From Oscheius sp. JU75 (Eukaryota; Nematoda; Chromadorea; Rhabditida; Rhabditidae): a stretch of 64,000 nucleotides of DNA. Under the pieces are notes generated by a model. The model saw nothing but the letters and a program-made list of their open reading frames with translations, made no database searches and had not been told where the DNA came from. The position numbers and the translations under genes are program-made. Within the stretch, counting starts at the first letter, position 1; every line of letters starts with the position of its first letter. This document shows, in pieces, positions 33,164 through 45,028 of the stretch. The DNA is taken from contig JASJZC010000002.1 in assembly GCA_037178855.1 (NCBI GenBank), forward strand, positions 7,638,501-7,702,500, given 5' to 3'.

Positions 33164-36117
33164 ATGACGGCCAATCTGAACATTGTCTGCATGCACGAGA
33201 CGGAGGTCTTCCTCCGCCTCGTTCTGGAAAAGTACGAGAACTACGCGAATGATGAGATCTGTCATGCTGCCAATTGGGTCATTCACCAGTTGAGGTCTGT
33301 CTCGCTATATGCTTACCGTACCTATCATATTTTCAGATCTGAGGTGAAGAATGCTTCCCGCATTGGATACATCTTTGATAGAGACTGCTTCCACGGCGGT
33401 ATCGAAAAAGAGACGCCTCTTACGACTAACGGAATCTTTGTAAGTTTCTGGTCTCTTAGCAGCCAGCATTCGCATAAATAACCCGTCCGCGACGGAAAAT
33501 TGAAAGACAAATTTCAAGGTCTCTTTCAGTCCATTCTTCATGAATGTCAAGTCTTCCATCACCATGAACTTCGCATCTCGGTCGAGGAAGAACCGTTCAG
33601 GCTCGAGGACGAGGTTCCTACAAGGAAGTACGTACCGGAGTATCCGGACAATCAGATGATTGTGGATCTGTTCAAGTGTGTTGAACACAAGCAGAAGAGT
33701 TTCTGTCCACCGGTGGCAGATGAGGAGAAATTCTTTGACGAGAACGATGTCAGTTTCACGGAGTTCTTGAAGAAACTGGAGAATAGGCAGAAAGATATCA
33801 TGGTATGTGTAAGAGACAGACAGAGATAGAGACAGCTGACTCTCTTGAATGACCTGGCTTTCAGAAGAGATTCCAAACCGTCTCATTCAGTTCCTCCGAA
33901 GGTGAAGAACCGGTCAGTAAAAAGCGTTGTCTTTGCATTGGAATGTTTAGAAAGGAATCGAACTTGCCCTAGAGGCTCTAACTGAAGATGTCTTCCAACC
34001 ACAGCTTCCCGGCCCAGAACATGAAGTTTTCTTCGATACCAGCGATAATTTTGGAGAACGGGAGCCTCTCCTCGAGCAGAGGTATTCTTGGTCGCATCTA
34101 AATTCCAGTTCAATGTTCAGAGAAGATGTAGAGACGTTCCTCGACAAGATCATCGATGAACTTTTGGGAAAAGTTGACTCTCTCGGAGTGAAGAACCGTC
34201 GGTACGAATACGTCGACGATTTGGTTTCCATCGAGGAGAAGAAGGCTTCTGAATGGAACGATGAGCTCTCAAAAATGGAAAAGGAAGCTCATCTAGAGAC
34301 TTTGGAGAAGAAGACGGACCTAAGATCCAAGCTCTCGATGACAGTTGCCACCTCGACTGTTGTCCAGGGAAAGAGCGGACAGACCCCGGCTGAAACACAG
34401 ACAGATAAGGAGTCCGGAAGCGAGGATGTAAGTGATTTCACTTGTTGTTTGATCGTAAAGGGAAGAGTCTAAACAAAACATTAGAGATAAGACATTTCAC
34501 CATGACCCTGACTATCAGCTGACCCATCTCTGTTAGGTTTTAACTGTCTTGTTACAGGAGATCGCCATCATCCGCCACGCTCTTTCGGTGATCCAGAAGA
34601 AGAGAAGGAAGATGAGCTCTATTGGAAAGAAGGTAAGTTGACAAAGTAACATAGAGACAGAGAAAAAGAGAGACAGAAAGATAGGGAGACAGAGAGACAG
34701 TTAGACAGTTAGACAGTTAGACAGAGACAGGGAGGCCGAGGGACAGTACATAACCAGTTTGACATTCCAGAGCCCCGAGATGAAGAAGAAGAAGCTCCGC
34801 TTGAGCCGTTCTCCCAAGTGCTGTTGCTGTAGAAAAGAGAAGAAGGAGGTTGAGAAGACCGAAAAGAAGACGTCCACGGAGAAAGTGGAGAAAAAGAAGG
34901 AAAAGAAGACAGACAGCTGGCCTCTCGGACCCATCGGTTCTGAGTGGAAAAAGGAGCACAAGCATAAGCCGTTCGATCTGATGGCCGAGTTGGAAAAAGC
35001 TCTCCCAACGGTCTCGGAGCCGGAAGAGCCATTCAATCGAAAGCTACGAGAGAAGTGGGCTCATGATGGAATGAAGTCGCTGAAGAGAAACACTCCCATC
35101 TACAGTGTTAGGTATATTTCGGTGGAGACAGTGACTGACAAGAGTTTTCAGAATGCCTGCTAGTTCAAAAATTCCAAGCCGCTTTCATCGTTTCCAGCCA
35201 GCCGAGGGTCACCACCAGGACGATGACCAGTACTGCGACAAATTCAACTTGGCCCGGCTCGATGGCAAACTTTACAAGGTATGTTCTGAATCCTGATAGT
35301 AATGAACTCAAGTGTTTAGCTGGTTCCCCGCTTCAGCGGAATCACCACCCCACTGAACAAGAACTACCCTGGACAGTCGACGGTTCCGACAACTGTACAT
35401 ATGGCCGTTGTGGACGAATCGGATCCTTGGCTCAACTGGGACATGCACTATCTGAAGACCTACCGGGCTCTCAACGTTGGCAGCAAGGTTCTGAAGGGGC
35501 TGAGCGTCCATGTTGTCCAGGCTAGCAATGTAGAAATTGCTCGTGATCTCTCGAAGATTCCTGTCTACGTCCCGATGGACTACAGCGTTGACTTCCAGTA
35601 AGTGAACTGTCACTGCTTCTCTGTCTCTGTCTCACTGTCTTCCTGTCGCTTGGTCTAACTGTCTATCTGTCTCTTTCTCTCTTTGTTTCACTGACTCTCT
35701 GTTTTGATTAAAACCTTTTCTCTTTCCAGATTAGTCTTCAATCTGATCGACAAGGAGAAAGAAGGTCACTGTGTCATGCAACTGAAGGACGAGGAAGGAA
35801 TCATAGTTAGTCCTGCATTTGTCTTCCTAGGCAACAAGGTATCCCTCCTAGCCATAGTTTCCCAAAGATTCATTCAGATCGAGCGTCCGTACTCTCCAGC
35901 AAAGCCCCAATCCGATGTTTATGACTCTTCGGAAGAGCCTTTTGAAGTCCCAGAGGTTGTCTCTTCCTCGGAACAGGACACCATTGCGGCAGAGGAACAG
36001 GAAGAATCTGGAGGACACGAAGAGTATCAGATGGTCATTATCGACGACGTTGATCTCACCCCTCCAGAAGAAGGTCCAATGGATGATTTTGTCTATGTCA
36101 GCGAGAATGAGATCTAG
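33164..36117 (+). CDS. Uncharacterised long protein with a C-terminal NBR1-like region
   Basis: I do not recognise the whole protein. A ttttgcag acceptor is 9 nt before the ATG (MTANLNIVCMHETEVFLRLV). Exons 33164-33294, 33337-33439 and 33530-about 33801 form a continuous N-terminal block with VFHHHELRISVEEEPF and YVPEYPDNQMIVDLFKCVEH. The middle is charged: DVETFLDKIIDELLGKVDSL, a KKKKLRLSRSPKCCCC cluster, then Lys/Glu repeats. The C-terminal part contains PWLNWDMHYLKTYRALNVGS, PVYVPMDYSVDFQLVFNLID, HCVMQLKDEEG and an acidic tail ending YVSENEI. The NVGS...P...(V/L)xF...G..Vxxxxxxxx pattern weakly recalls the FW (NBR1 central) domain, but no PB1, ZZ or UBA domain is visible. Introns near 34.7, 35.3 and 35.65 kb carry GACAGA or CTGTCT tracts. 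About 740-790 residues. Confidence 0.7.
34650..34740 (+). repeat. GACAGA/GACAGTTA tract
   Basis: An intronic run of gagacaga units, with agacagtt repeated three times, ending about 30 nt before the 3' splice site of the next exon. Confidence 0.8.
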
Positions 36118-37803
36118 ATAATGTACATATTGTGAATTGTATACAGCCAACTGTAATATACCAACTAGTCTCCCTCAACTTAGTCCCCATTCTTTAGTGA
36201 TCAATCATCTAGTTTCTTTTTTGCCCAAAAGCGTCTTTCCGTGTGCTACTGTAAATTCTTTTTGATGGAATAAAGGTGTTTTAAAAAGTGAGAATGAAAC
36301 AGTGGGGGAACAGAGAGACACTGCGAAAAAATTGTTTCTCTCAAGCGGAAAAGGTAATTTCTTGGTAGAGAGCTTTGTGGTCTCTGCCACAAGTAGATGA
36401 TTATTTCCCTCAAGTTCTTTCATTCCGCTCGGATCACAGGTCAACGTCCAGAGTAAGCTTACTGTCAATCAAGTTCTTGTAAAAGTTCATAACATCTGTT
36501 TAAAGCTATCATTTGGGCTATGCTAGGACCTACTGCTACGTCCCTTATACTGGGACAGCTTCTTCTTGTTCATCTCTCAGACATGGAGCAAGGTAGCGTC
36601 GTCATATAGCTTTTCCAAACAGCCGAGGTCGCTAAACATTCGGTAAAGTTTCCCGCCCAATGAGTAAAACGAAATACAGAAGCAATAGAATGGCTCTCAT
36701 TTTTGAAGGACTGACGGCTTTGGTTCGTTTTCTTTTCAGAACTTTCGACAGCCAGAGAGACAAAGAGACAGAAAGACAGAAAGGCAAAACAGTTCCACGA
36801 CACGGGCGAGTCGAGGAGGCAGATGATGTGGAATCAACGTGAGCTCCCCACTCAATCCAGCCTTTGAACTCTGAACAAAAGTTAACCCGCCCAGTCAAGA
36901 GCACGAAGACTCCTCGGATTCGATGGACGTCTACAAGTATCCAGATAGATATGCCAGTCTCTCCGTCTTTGTCAATCAATTCAATACTTTTAAAAACTGA
37001 TGAAGCAGTTTTTGTGTTAAAAAAAAACACAGCCCAGCGCGTTATACTTGTTTTCGGTCAAGTATTTGCGCTCCGGCTCGCGTGTCTTTGTAAACAGCTC
37101 GACTCTGTGTCACAGTCTGGTTACTTTGTTCCTCCCATCACTAGGTTAGTATTTTAACTCCTCTTCGATGTTCCATCATCGATTTGTTTGAACGTTTCGC
37201 GTCACGTGACTTGTTTTGTTCATTGATGCCGTCAAAATGCTGGCGCTTTTCCAGTTCCAAAAGTCAAAGAAAGTTCGCACGAGGATTTCTATGCCTAACT
37301 AACCGGTTCTTTAGAATAGAGAGCCTTTGGCTACCCTTTCCCCTCGGGGCGGACAGTGCCCCACCTTCTTTTGTGTGTTTTTCGATCCGAACACCCTCGC
37401 ACTGTCTCCTTTCTTTATGTACTCAATGCTTTTTGAAGTTTATAGCAAGGTTTTTGATCAGTATTTTTTGTAAATTGTTGTCTAGAAACATTGCATTTGT
37501 TGGAAAATGTCTTTGACGCTATTTAAAGTAGTTTTTGCATGTTATTGGGGTCAGCAAAGCAAAATCCTTAACGTTTTTCTCTGTCATTTAACCTTACTAT
37601 TCTATCAGTCTGTCTCTTCGTCTCTCTATCTTTCTGCCTTTCAGCATCTATGTCTGTCTCTTTGTCTCTGCGTCTGATCTAAACAATAATAAGCCTCTCG
37701 GCTTTCTTTTTCTGAATCGATTCCCCCGTCGCGAGAATTAAATTAGTTCTCCGTCTCTCTCGTCCCCGGTAAAACAGCTGCTTTTCAGAGCCAAGAGACC
37801 TGT
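36118..37803. other. Intergenic region before ACAP
   Basis: It starts with the 3' flank of the previous gene (an AATAAA is near 36269), then unsupported sequence with a GACAGAGA tract (36745-36785) and CT-rich stretches (37600-37680). An acceptor (tgcttttcag) lies just upstream of the ACAP start. No exon is supported. Confidence 0.5.
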
Positions 37804-40800
37804 ATGACGGCTCTCATTTCAAATGGTCTACCAGCGGCACCAGATATTTTCATCATAGAGGAGGCCATAAAAGTGAGATTTTATTCATCTCTTTCACCAA
37901 AGCCCTTTTAGGATTCGCCTCGATTTCGAGCCAATCTCCATCAACATGTTCTCTACTTCAATCGGCTGGAAAATAGATTGAACGAGGTTCGTGTTTCGAG
38001 TTCCGTTTGAAATCCTGGGGAATTTCTAGATGTTGCGCCATTTGGCAGCCATGATGGAATTCAGCAAAAATTATATGCAGACTTTCTAGTAAGTTTGAAA
38101 GACAGAGAGACAGATAGGCAAACGGAGACAGAAAGACAAAGAGATAGAGAGACAGAGCTATAGAGATACAGAAAGACAGAGTGACAGAGAGACTGTTCCT
38201 AGACTGAGCAAACATTTACAGTAAGTTCACTGTCGCCATGAACCAACTTCGAGATGAGAGTTTCTCCACGAGTGCTCTTTCCCAGTCGTCCTTCCAAGGC
38301 CTGACTGATGCATACAGTTCCACCTGCAGTCTCTTCAAGAACTACCATGATGAGTCGACCCTGGTCGTCTACAACAAGCTCAATCAGTTCATCAAACAGG
38401 ATCTAGCCAAGCTGGTCACATCTCGGACTCATTTTGACAGTATGTCTACCAGTCTAGATGAGGCTTTGCAGAAGAATGCCACGATATCGAGACAGAGACC
38501 GGGGGAGATCGCGGAGTATAGGAACGAACTTACAGCGGTGAGTTGTCACTGTCCCTCTCTTCCTCTTCTGACCACGAGTCCAATTCAGGTCGGCACCTGT
38601 TTCGCTCACACCTCGCTCGACTACGTGGCTCAAATTAATCTCGCCCATGCGAGAAAGGATCACGTAATCATCGACGCGGTAATCCACAGGAATACAGAAA
38701 ACAGTTTTGCCGTTTCAGTTGTGGTCTTTTGTAAAAGAAACCTCATCATTTTTCTCACGTGGGCATGCAGTTTTTGACGAGTGGACAGCTTCAGACGACG
38801 GCGGTCTGGCAGATGCTATAAGTGAGATTTTTAAGGTTTTGAATTGAAATTCGTTCTAGCGGGTCTCGCAGCTAACAGCAAACATATCGAGAGGAAGATG
38901 CAGGACATTCACTCACGAGTTCCCAAGGTATGTCACCTTCATTTATATTTATGAGTCACGGGAAAGCTGGAAAAACAGATTATTAACCTGGGACTTGCGC
39001 TCGTGGCTCAGTCGGTTAGCGCTCCGATCTCAAATCAATATGTGCGGGGTTCGATCCCCACTCTCGACAATACTTTTTTGTCTTGTTGTGAAACACTGTA
39101 AGAAGACTTATTCAGCACTATACATTTTGTCAGAATCACCACTTTAGAGTTCAATCGGGGTCTAGGAACGCTTTGTTAGGGTCTCTGTTATATCTCAACA
39201 GACTGTTTGATTATCCAGTAAAGATCATGATTCGTGTGTAAAAGAGCAGGCCAGATGCAAAAACTCTTTTTTCTAAACAATCCACTGTCGGGGACATGTG
39301 TCATCCTTTGCCGTCGCTTCTCTCTTGTTTCGCTCGCATTTCGACACTTTGAATCAGACCAAAAGTCTAAAAATGGTTTAACGTTCATGTTTTCCTCACG
39401 GTATAAGACGATAATTACCTGCATGTTGTGTCCATGTTGCCTCTATGAACTTTGCTGTTTTCCGATCAGTTGATGAGTCACACCTCTAGAGAGAGTTACC
39501 CATCCCCGTATCGATTTATAAACTGTTGATTTGGGGGGTCATAAGCTGTGGAGTCTTCTCCAAACACACTGCCTATGGGCCTGTAACAGTCCGATTGCCT
39601 CAAGAAACAACGAGTTAGGGGTTTTGGGATTCAGTATTTTCCAGTCGCTGTCACTTTGTCTCTCTGTTCTAGCGGTCATTATTAGCCCCCTGTATCCCTT
39701 TATTTACTTTTCGCACACAGCTTTACAAATCCTAGTCAGCCGTTCTCTCGCTTTAACTGACCCGAACTCTCTTATCAGTGTCATTAAGCCCTTCCGCTAT
39801 CCAGTTCTTCCGTTCCATTTTTCTGCCTACCCGTATTTTTGTCCCTCTATCTCTCCCCTCTCCGTCTCTTTGTCTCTCTGTCTCTCATTCCTCTTAATCA
39901 TTCTTACCGTTCTGCTCCGATAGTCTCTTTACAGTTCATGCCCCCCAAATGACTATGATGACGGATCATCAAACCGCCTTACTGGTTTCTGAGCTTCGTA
40001 GATTCAAAGCCACTAGAATGGCGAAGATTGAAATTGTCCCGACGTCCTTGTCTCCGGCAATCACTGTTAGGAAAGTTATTGATTCTGGAGCTTCGTCACC
40101 GCATATGTGCTCTCTATCAAAGCAGCCATCAATCGAGAGAGAATACCAGAGGAAAGGCTCCGAAAGCTCGGTCAAGAGCAGCCCCGTCTACGCGACCGCC
40201 TTTGATCATTTTACCGGACATCCCACCAGTCATTTCTACTCTGAGGAAGAAGATAAGGAGGAAGAGAACAAGCTTCAGCGCCGGAGACGACAGTTCCGGC
40301 GAAAACCCAGCTGCAAATTTTATACGAAGCAGGACTTTTCAGCTCCAGTTTCCATTGACTGTCCACACGTGGGTACCCAGAAAAGATAGTGAATTTTTTC
40401 GTGCGAGACCCAGGCCTAAAACAGTACAGACAAAGTTTGCAAAACAGCAACAAAATTATTTTGCAGGAGATGTTCCAACACCCGTCCGGGATGTCACCAG
40501 ATCCTGACGTCATGATGGAAGGCTACTTGATGAAACGTTCTTCAAATGCTTTCAAAACGTGGAACAGGAGATGGTTTCAGATCAGAGACAACAAACTGGT
40601 GGGTTGGCAGTTTGCCTTTTTGCACTTGTGATCATCCCTGAGAGACCGGCGCCTCCTTCACACCATAGCGCGGTCGGTTAGAGCTCCGCCTGTGGCTCAC
40701 TTAACCTTAGCTCGATCCCAGGTCGTGCAAACATTTTTCTTTTTGATGTGTTTACAATGTTATTCAGCTCTATTCCCATCGCTCTGCTGAACTCGAGCAG

Positions 40801-42521
40801 CCGACAGTTATGGAAGAGAACCTGAAGCTTTGTCTGGTCCGTCCCGCACCGCCCTCCGTTGACCGTGTCGGCTGTTTCGAACTGGTCACGCCGACCAGAA
40901 CACATTTGCTCCAAGCCGACTCGGAATCTCTGTGTAATGACTGGATGCGAGCCTTGCAAAGGACCATTTTGGCTCTTCATGAGAGTGACGATGTGGCCCC
41001 GAAACCTTCTGCCATGAGAACCGATGCGACTATAGAGGCTACCACTAGCAAGACGGCTCAGAACGAGACGAGTTCCGTCTACGAGCAGATCAGGTAAGGT
41101 CAAAGGGGCCGAAAGTGACAGACAGATACAGGGACAGTCCAAATGTCTACTTTTAGACGAGTCCCCGGAAACGACAGATGCGCTGACTGTGGTCGGATTG
41201 ACCCCAAATGGGTCAGTATCAATCTAGGAGTCGTTGTCTGTATTGACTGCGCCGGTGCTCATCGGAACATGGGAGTGCAGGTCTCGAAAGTTCGCTCCCT
41301 GACCATGGATTCCATTGATTCCGAGCTCCGTGACCTGCTCGTCTGTCTGGGCAACAAACAGGTACCCTCTTTCTATTGGCTTTGAATGGTTTAAATTTCA
41401 GGTTAACTCAGTCTACCTGGCTTATCTGCCAGAGACTAATATCGTCCCGCCGGAATGCACGGAGCTCTCGACGAGACAGGCTCGCGAAGCTTGGATCAAG
41501 GCCAAGTATGCCGAAAAGCGATTCACTGTGCCGCAGAACGAGCGTGCCAGACAGGAAGCCCATGCCCGGCAGGAACATCTCCTCCTCAAAACCAAATCCT
41601 CAACCGTGACTGTTAACAGGTCCTCTTCCTATGTCGACGTGAAAGATGCAAACCTGGGCTGTCTCAGTGATAGAACTCTCGAACATCCGCCTGCTAACAA
41701 GCGACTCTCATCATGTGGTTCGGACCCGAACATTGCCGCGGCACAGTTCGAGGATCCAGCCTGGCCAAGTATTGCTGAGGCTTCGAGAACCGGAGACATT
41801 CTTGTCCTTCTGCAAGCTCTCGCTCGTGGATTTGATATCAATGGAGTTCACTGTGGAACCACGGCTCTCCATCTTGCTGTTCAGAATGTAAGTTCTTATT
41901 CGTGAGGCAAACATTGACAGATTCTTCAGGGACAGACAGCTGCTGTAGAGTTCCTCCTTCTGAATGGAGCCAAAATCAATGTGCTGGATGAGCGATTGAA
42001 CACACCTCTTCATCTGGCTGCTCTAGAAGGGAACACACTGTGAGTCTAACACAGAGACGAAGAGATAGGGAGACAGAGAAGCAGAGAGACATGAAGACAG
42101 AAGGAGAAAGAGAGACAACAGATAGACAGAGAGGCAAAGGAAAAAGAGAGGCATATAGACAGAAGGAGAAAGAAATATATACAGAGACAGAAGAATATAG
42201 AGAGATAAAGAGAAAGTGAGAGAGTGAAAGTACAAAATCCTCCTACAGTCAAGTCTGCCAACTGCTAAAGCGAGGAGCTGACAAGTCTCTGAAGAATGCC
42301 AATGGTGTCAACCCTCTAGACATAGCAGTCGACGGAAAGCATGCCGACATTGTGACACTGTAAGTCCGAACACTTTCCAGTTAAACAATCTAAATAGATT
42401 CCGTGTAACTACTATGCGCGACGAATTCAACGAAGAGTTCGATAATCCGATGGACGAGACAGTTCTGAGCGTGATCAGTGACATCCAAATGCGAGCAGCG
42501 ACGGCCAAAAGCTCAATCTGA
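37804..42521 (+). CDS. ACAP: ACAP-type ArfGAP with BAR, PH and ankyrin repeats (cnt-1 like)
   Basis: ACAP proteins stimulate GTP hydrolysis on Arf6 and shape endosomal membranes during recycling. Exons encode, in order: a BAR domain, from IEEAIKDSPRFRANLHQHVL through NKLNQFIKQDLAKLVTSRTH and VGTCFAHTSLDYVAQINLAH to LWSFVKETSSFF; a PH domain, MMEGYLMKRSSNAFKTWNRR (40.5 kb) to DSESLCNDWMRALQRTI (40.97 kb); an ArfGAP zinc finger, CADCGRIDPKWVSINLGVVV then CIDCAGAHRNMG, with CX2CX16CX2C spacing and the arginine finger in AHRNMG; and ankyrin repeats, from GTTALHLAVQN through NTPLHLAALEGNT to GVNPLDIAVDGKHADIV. It ends MRAATAKSSI. The 1.5-kb intron between BAR and PH holds a tRNA-like relic and overlapping open frames; a second tRNA-like relic splits the PH domain's intron. 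Confidence 0.93.
39001..39070 (+). repeat. tRNA-like relic in an ACAP intron
   Basis: tcgtggctcagtcggttagc at the 5' end and ggggttcgatcccca near the 3' end are excellent A and B boxes, but the acceptor ends (tcgtggc and ctctcgac) do not pair and the anticodon arm is irregular. It is closely similar to the reverse complement of 59637-59706. Confidence 0.7.
40662..40729 (+). repeat. tRNA-like relic in an ACAP intron
   Basis: catagcgcggtcggttagag plus ctccg at the 5' side and agctcgatcccaggtcgtgc at the 3' side follow the same A-box/B-box plan as the relic at 39001. The cloverleaf is incomplete. Confidence 0.55.
42045..42225 (+). repeat. GACAGAGA tract in an ACAP intron
   Basis: About 180 bp of agacagagag/aagagagaca units fill most of the intron between two ankyrin exons. 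Confidence 0.8.
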
Positions 42522-43524
42522 ATCGTCCTCTTTGTACATATTCTTCTCTTATCTCCTTTCTGGTGCCTCCTGTCTGGGTTTTCGGCCAACGACCTTTCCG
42601 CCTAGCTTCGAACAAATTGTGATTTTTGAGCTATTCTTGCCCTATTTAGAAAGGACTTTGTCGATGAGCATAATACAGATCCTGCATTTTATTGAATGAA
42701 GCTTTGATTGATTTGGAACTGCCGCAAGACAGAAGGAAAAAAGTAGCGACAAAAAGTGAATGGCCGAGTCGAAACATTACAAGGAGAGCCGGAGACACTT
42801 ACAAAAAAGAAAATGTAATATTGTCACGGCACAATTTATTGAAGGTAGGGCGTCTCGGATCAGGGTCTTCTTCTAGACGACGGCTTCCAAAGTGACAACG
42901 CGCTTCCGTCTCTTCTCGTCCTTTTTTGATGAGAAGCATACTGTTTAATTGGGCAGAAATGGAAGAAAACCAGTCTTCACAACGTCAGCAATGCCTTTCT
43001 TCGGCCTTCGGTCAGTACCTAAAACTATACAGCTTCCGCAATGGTTAGGTCATGTAGTTTAGCCAATCGCCAACATTATCAAATCTTTTTTTTTTCGCGA
43101 TTGTATTGCACGTATAAAGCGTTCGAAAAAAAAAACAAAAAAAAAAACGGGAAAGAAGGTAGGAAAAAGAATGAGTTATCAAGAAAAAAAATTTGAACAA
43201 AGTACGTGGAAGTGCGTAGTGGCTTTAGAACATGTCGTTTATGTATCCAAAAAATCAGGACAGCAATGTCTTTTTCTTTCTCACTTTTCGTGGTTTTTGC
43301 CAGATGTTCCTTTTTCTTCTCGTATTTTCATGTTTCTTCCTTCTTACTCACAAGGCTTGTTCCAGCAGAACTCCTCTCCAGCTCGAATAGTTTTACAAAC
43401 TTAGAACTTCAGAACAAGACATCAACTGCAAAATCGTTTTTCTCTCTTACTGAAAAGCCGACGATCGGACATTATTCACACTCAAAAAAGTAAGTATTTA
43501 GCGTCTTTTATTAAAGAATCTTCA
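42522..43524. other. Intergenic region ACAP/CCT1 relic
   Basis: ACAP 3' flank followed by AT-rich sequence with A and T homopolymers around 43090-43160. No exon is supported. Confidence 0.5.
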
Positions 43525-44068
43525 GTGACTGCAACTACCGCCGTCGTCAACACAGTAGACTGTAGAGACTCGCTTGGACTGGGCAAGATGCTCGTCGACG
43601 ACGTTGAAGTGAGTTTCTCTTATTTTATCGGCTAAACAGCCTCCTATTCAGGAATTAACCGTAACCGAAGACCATTCTAAAACAGTTGGACGTAGAGTAC
43701 CCGGTTGGCAAGGTTCTCGTTGAGCTCGCACAGCTCCAGAACGAGGAGATTGGAGACGGAACGAGCTCAGTTGCCATCGCTGCCGAGCTGCGCAAGACTG
43801 CCGACGAGTTCGTAAAGAACAAGTTCCACCTGACCACGATCATCAAGGACTTAAAGGAAGCCGGCATGTATCCTCAGGTATGTTTCCGTCACTGTCATCA
43901 ATTCAGCTCCCAATATTTTCAAGAATATTGACTGATAAAGTGGAGAAAGAAGCTCGCCCATCACCGCTGTTAGGAATCCAGAGCCAACGACATCGTGCCG
44001 GACAAGATGGAACGACGATTCGAGCAAGGCAAAGAAGCAGTGCCCAAAGGAGGCGACTAGTGTGGTGA
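43525..44068 (+). pseudogene. Relic of the chaperonin subunit CCT1 (TCP-1 alpha)
   Basis: CCT1 is one of eight subunits of the cytosolic TRiC chaperonin, normally about 550 residues. Here only pieces remain. One exon reads LGLGKMLVDDVE, like the family GLDKMLVDD motif. The next has YPVGKVLVELAQLQNEEIGD and GTSSVAIAAELRKTADEFVK, matching the GDGTTS nucleotide-binding segment. A last block, RANDIVPDKMER then AVPKGGD and a stop, resembles the much later GANDFMCDEMER...VVPGGG region. The N-terminus, the apical domain and most of the intermediate and C-terminal parts are missing, and the frame changes between blocks. Splice sites survive, so it arose by genomic duplication, not retroposition. It could still be expressed as a short protein, but a working subunit is excluded. 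Confidence 0.75.
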
Positions 44069-44189
44069 TCATTAATTTTGCCCAGTACCTATCGAAATTT
44101 TTTTATAAACTCAGTTTTATTAGATTCATTACTCAAAGTGACCCGATTATTAAGTGTTAGCTGCACTTCTATACTTCCAGTCGTCTTTC

Positions 44190-44535
44190 TTAGAAGTCCA
44201 GATCGTTGTACTCGAGAGGGAAGATCTCGTTTTTCATTTTAGTAGGTAGATCCCTGAAAAAGCAATGTTTCCCCGTTTCTTTCGAAAACTTACGGCATGA
44301 CCTTGGCAAAGTCCATAGCTGGGACAGGGAGATCAAATTCGTTGAAGTCCTCGGCCGCAGATCGCTCAAAACGCAGGACACGTCGTGAAATAGGGTGCTA
44401 AAGTTCCATAGGAGCAGTTCTCTAAGTCTTTCTTACCTTCTCTGTAGGATCTCTTTTGCCTTTTCTCATCAGGTTTTTGTCAAAGGCGAGAGCCAGAGAA
44501 AGGACGAGAAGAATCAGTAAAAGAATTCTTTGCAT
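44190..44535 (-). CDS. Short secreted peptide precursor, unknown family
   Basis: Three exons give an 88-residue protein. The ATG directly follows cttttcag. Residues 1-17 (MQRILLLILLVLSLALA) are a clear signal peptide. The next residues FDKNLMRKGKRDPTEK contain GKR, a classical amidation and dibasic cleavage site, which would release an eight-residue amidated peptide if cleavage follows ALA. A second basic pair lies in PISRRVLRFERS. The rest is acidic and ends FPLEYNDLDF. Introns use gtaaga and gtaagt donors and both joins keep the frame. I recognise no known hormone or neuropeptide family. It lies head-to-head with the SLIRP-like gene 494 bp away. It could instead be a small secreted or ER protein; no membrane segment follows the signal. 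Confidence 0.7.
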
Positions 44536-45028
44536 CTGAAAAGTTTCGTTGAGAAAAATCTGGAGAAGAGACGAAAGGAACAACTGTAAACTGATCGCGG
44601 ACTGAGAGCGATCTCTCCCAAGAGAAAGGGGTCAGTAGGGGGGCCGGATGCCTCGGAGATTTGACCGAAAAGTGAAAGCTGTTCTGGGAAAAGAAGTTTT
44701 CTTCAGAGGAGGCTGTTCTGGCACTGGCTAAACGACATGACCTAACATTTCTGGAGCTAGACTATTTAAAACAACAAACTATCCTCTTTCAAACGTTGAC
44801 AAAGATCTGGCTCGCATAAATCAAGACAGCCACTCAAATAGACTGGAAGGAACTCACATGACGCCTTCTTTTATTCACTTGTGACCCGCCCCGCTAACGA
44901 CTGCTCGATATAGCTCTTGACGATAAAAATAGGCTGTCTTCTGGCATGATGACGCCACTAATTGAGTTGGCGCCAGTTTTCTGAACCCCCTCTCCCACTC
45001 GAAAGCAAACAATGAAGATTTCAGGACG

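Noticed and set aside
34701-35036. Minus-strand Phe/Ser-rich open frames
   Set aside because: They are the antisense of the Lys/Glu-rich exon of the plus-strand gene.
39531-39923. Plus-strand hydrophobic open frame of 130 codons
   Set aside because: It is CT-rich intron sequence giving Leu/Ser/Phe runs, with no splice context or start.
42045-42225. Possible CRISPR-like or tandem array
   Set aside because: Units are short, irregular GACAGA simple repeats without spacers.
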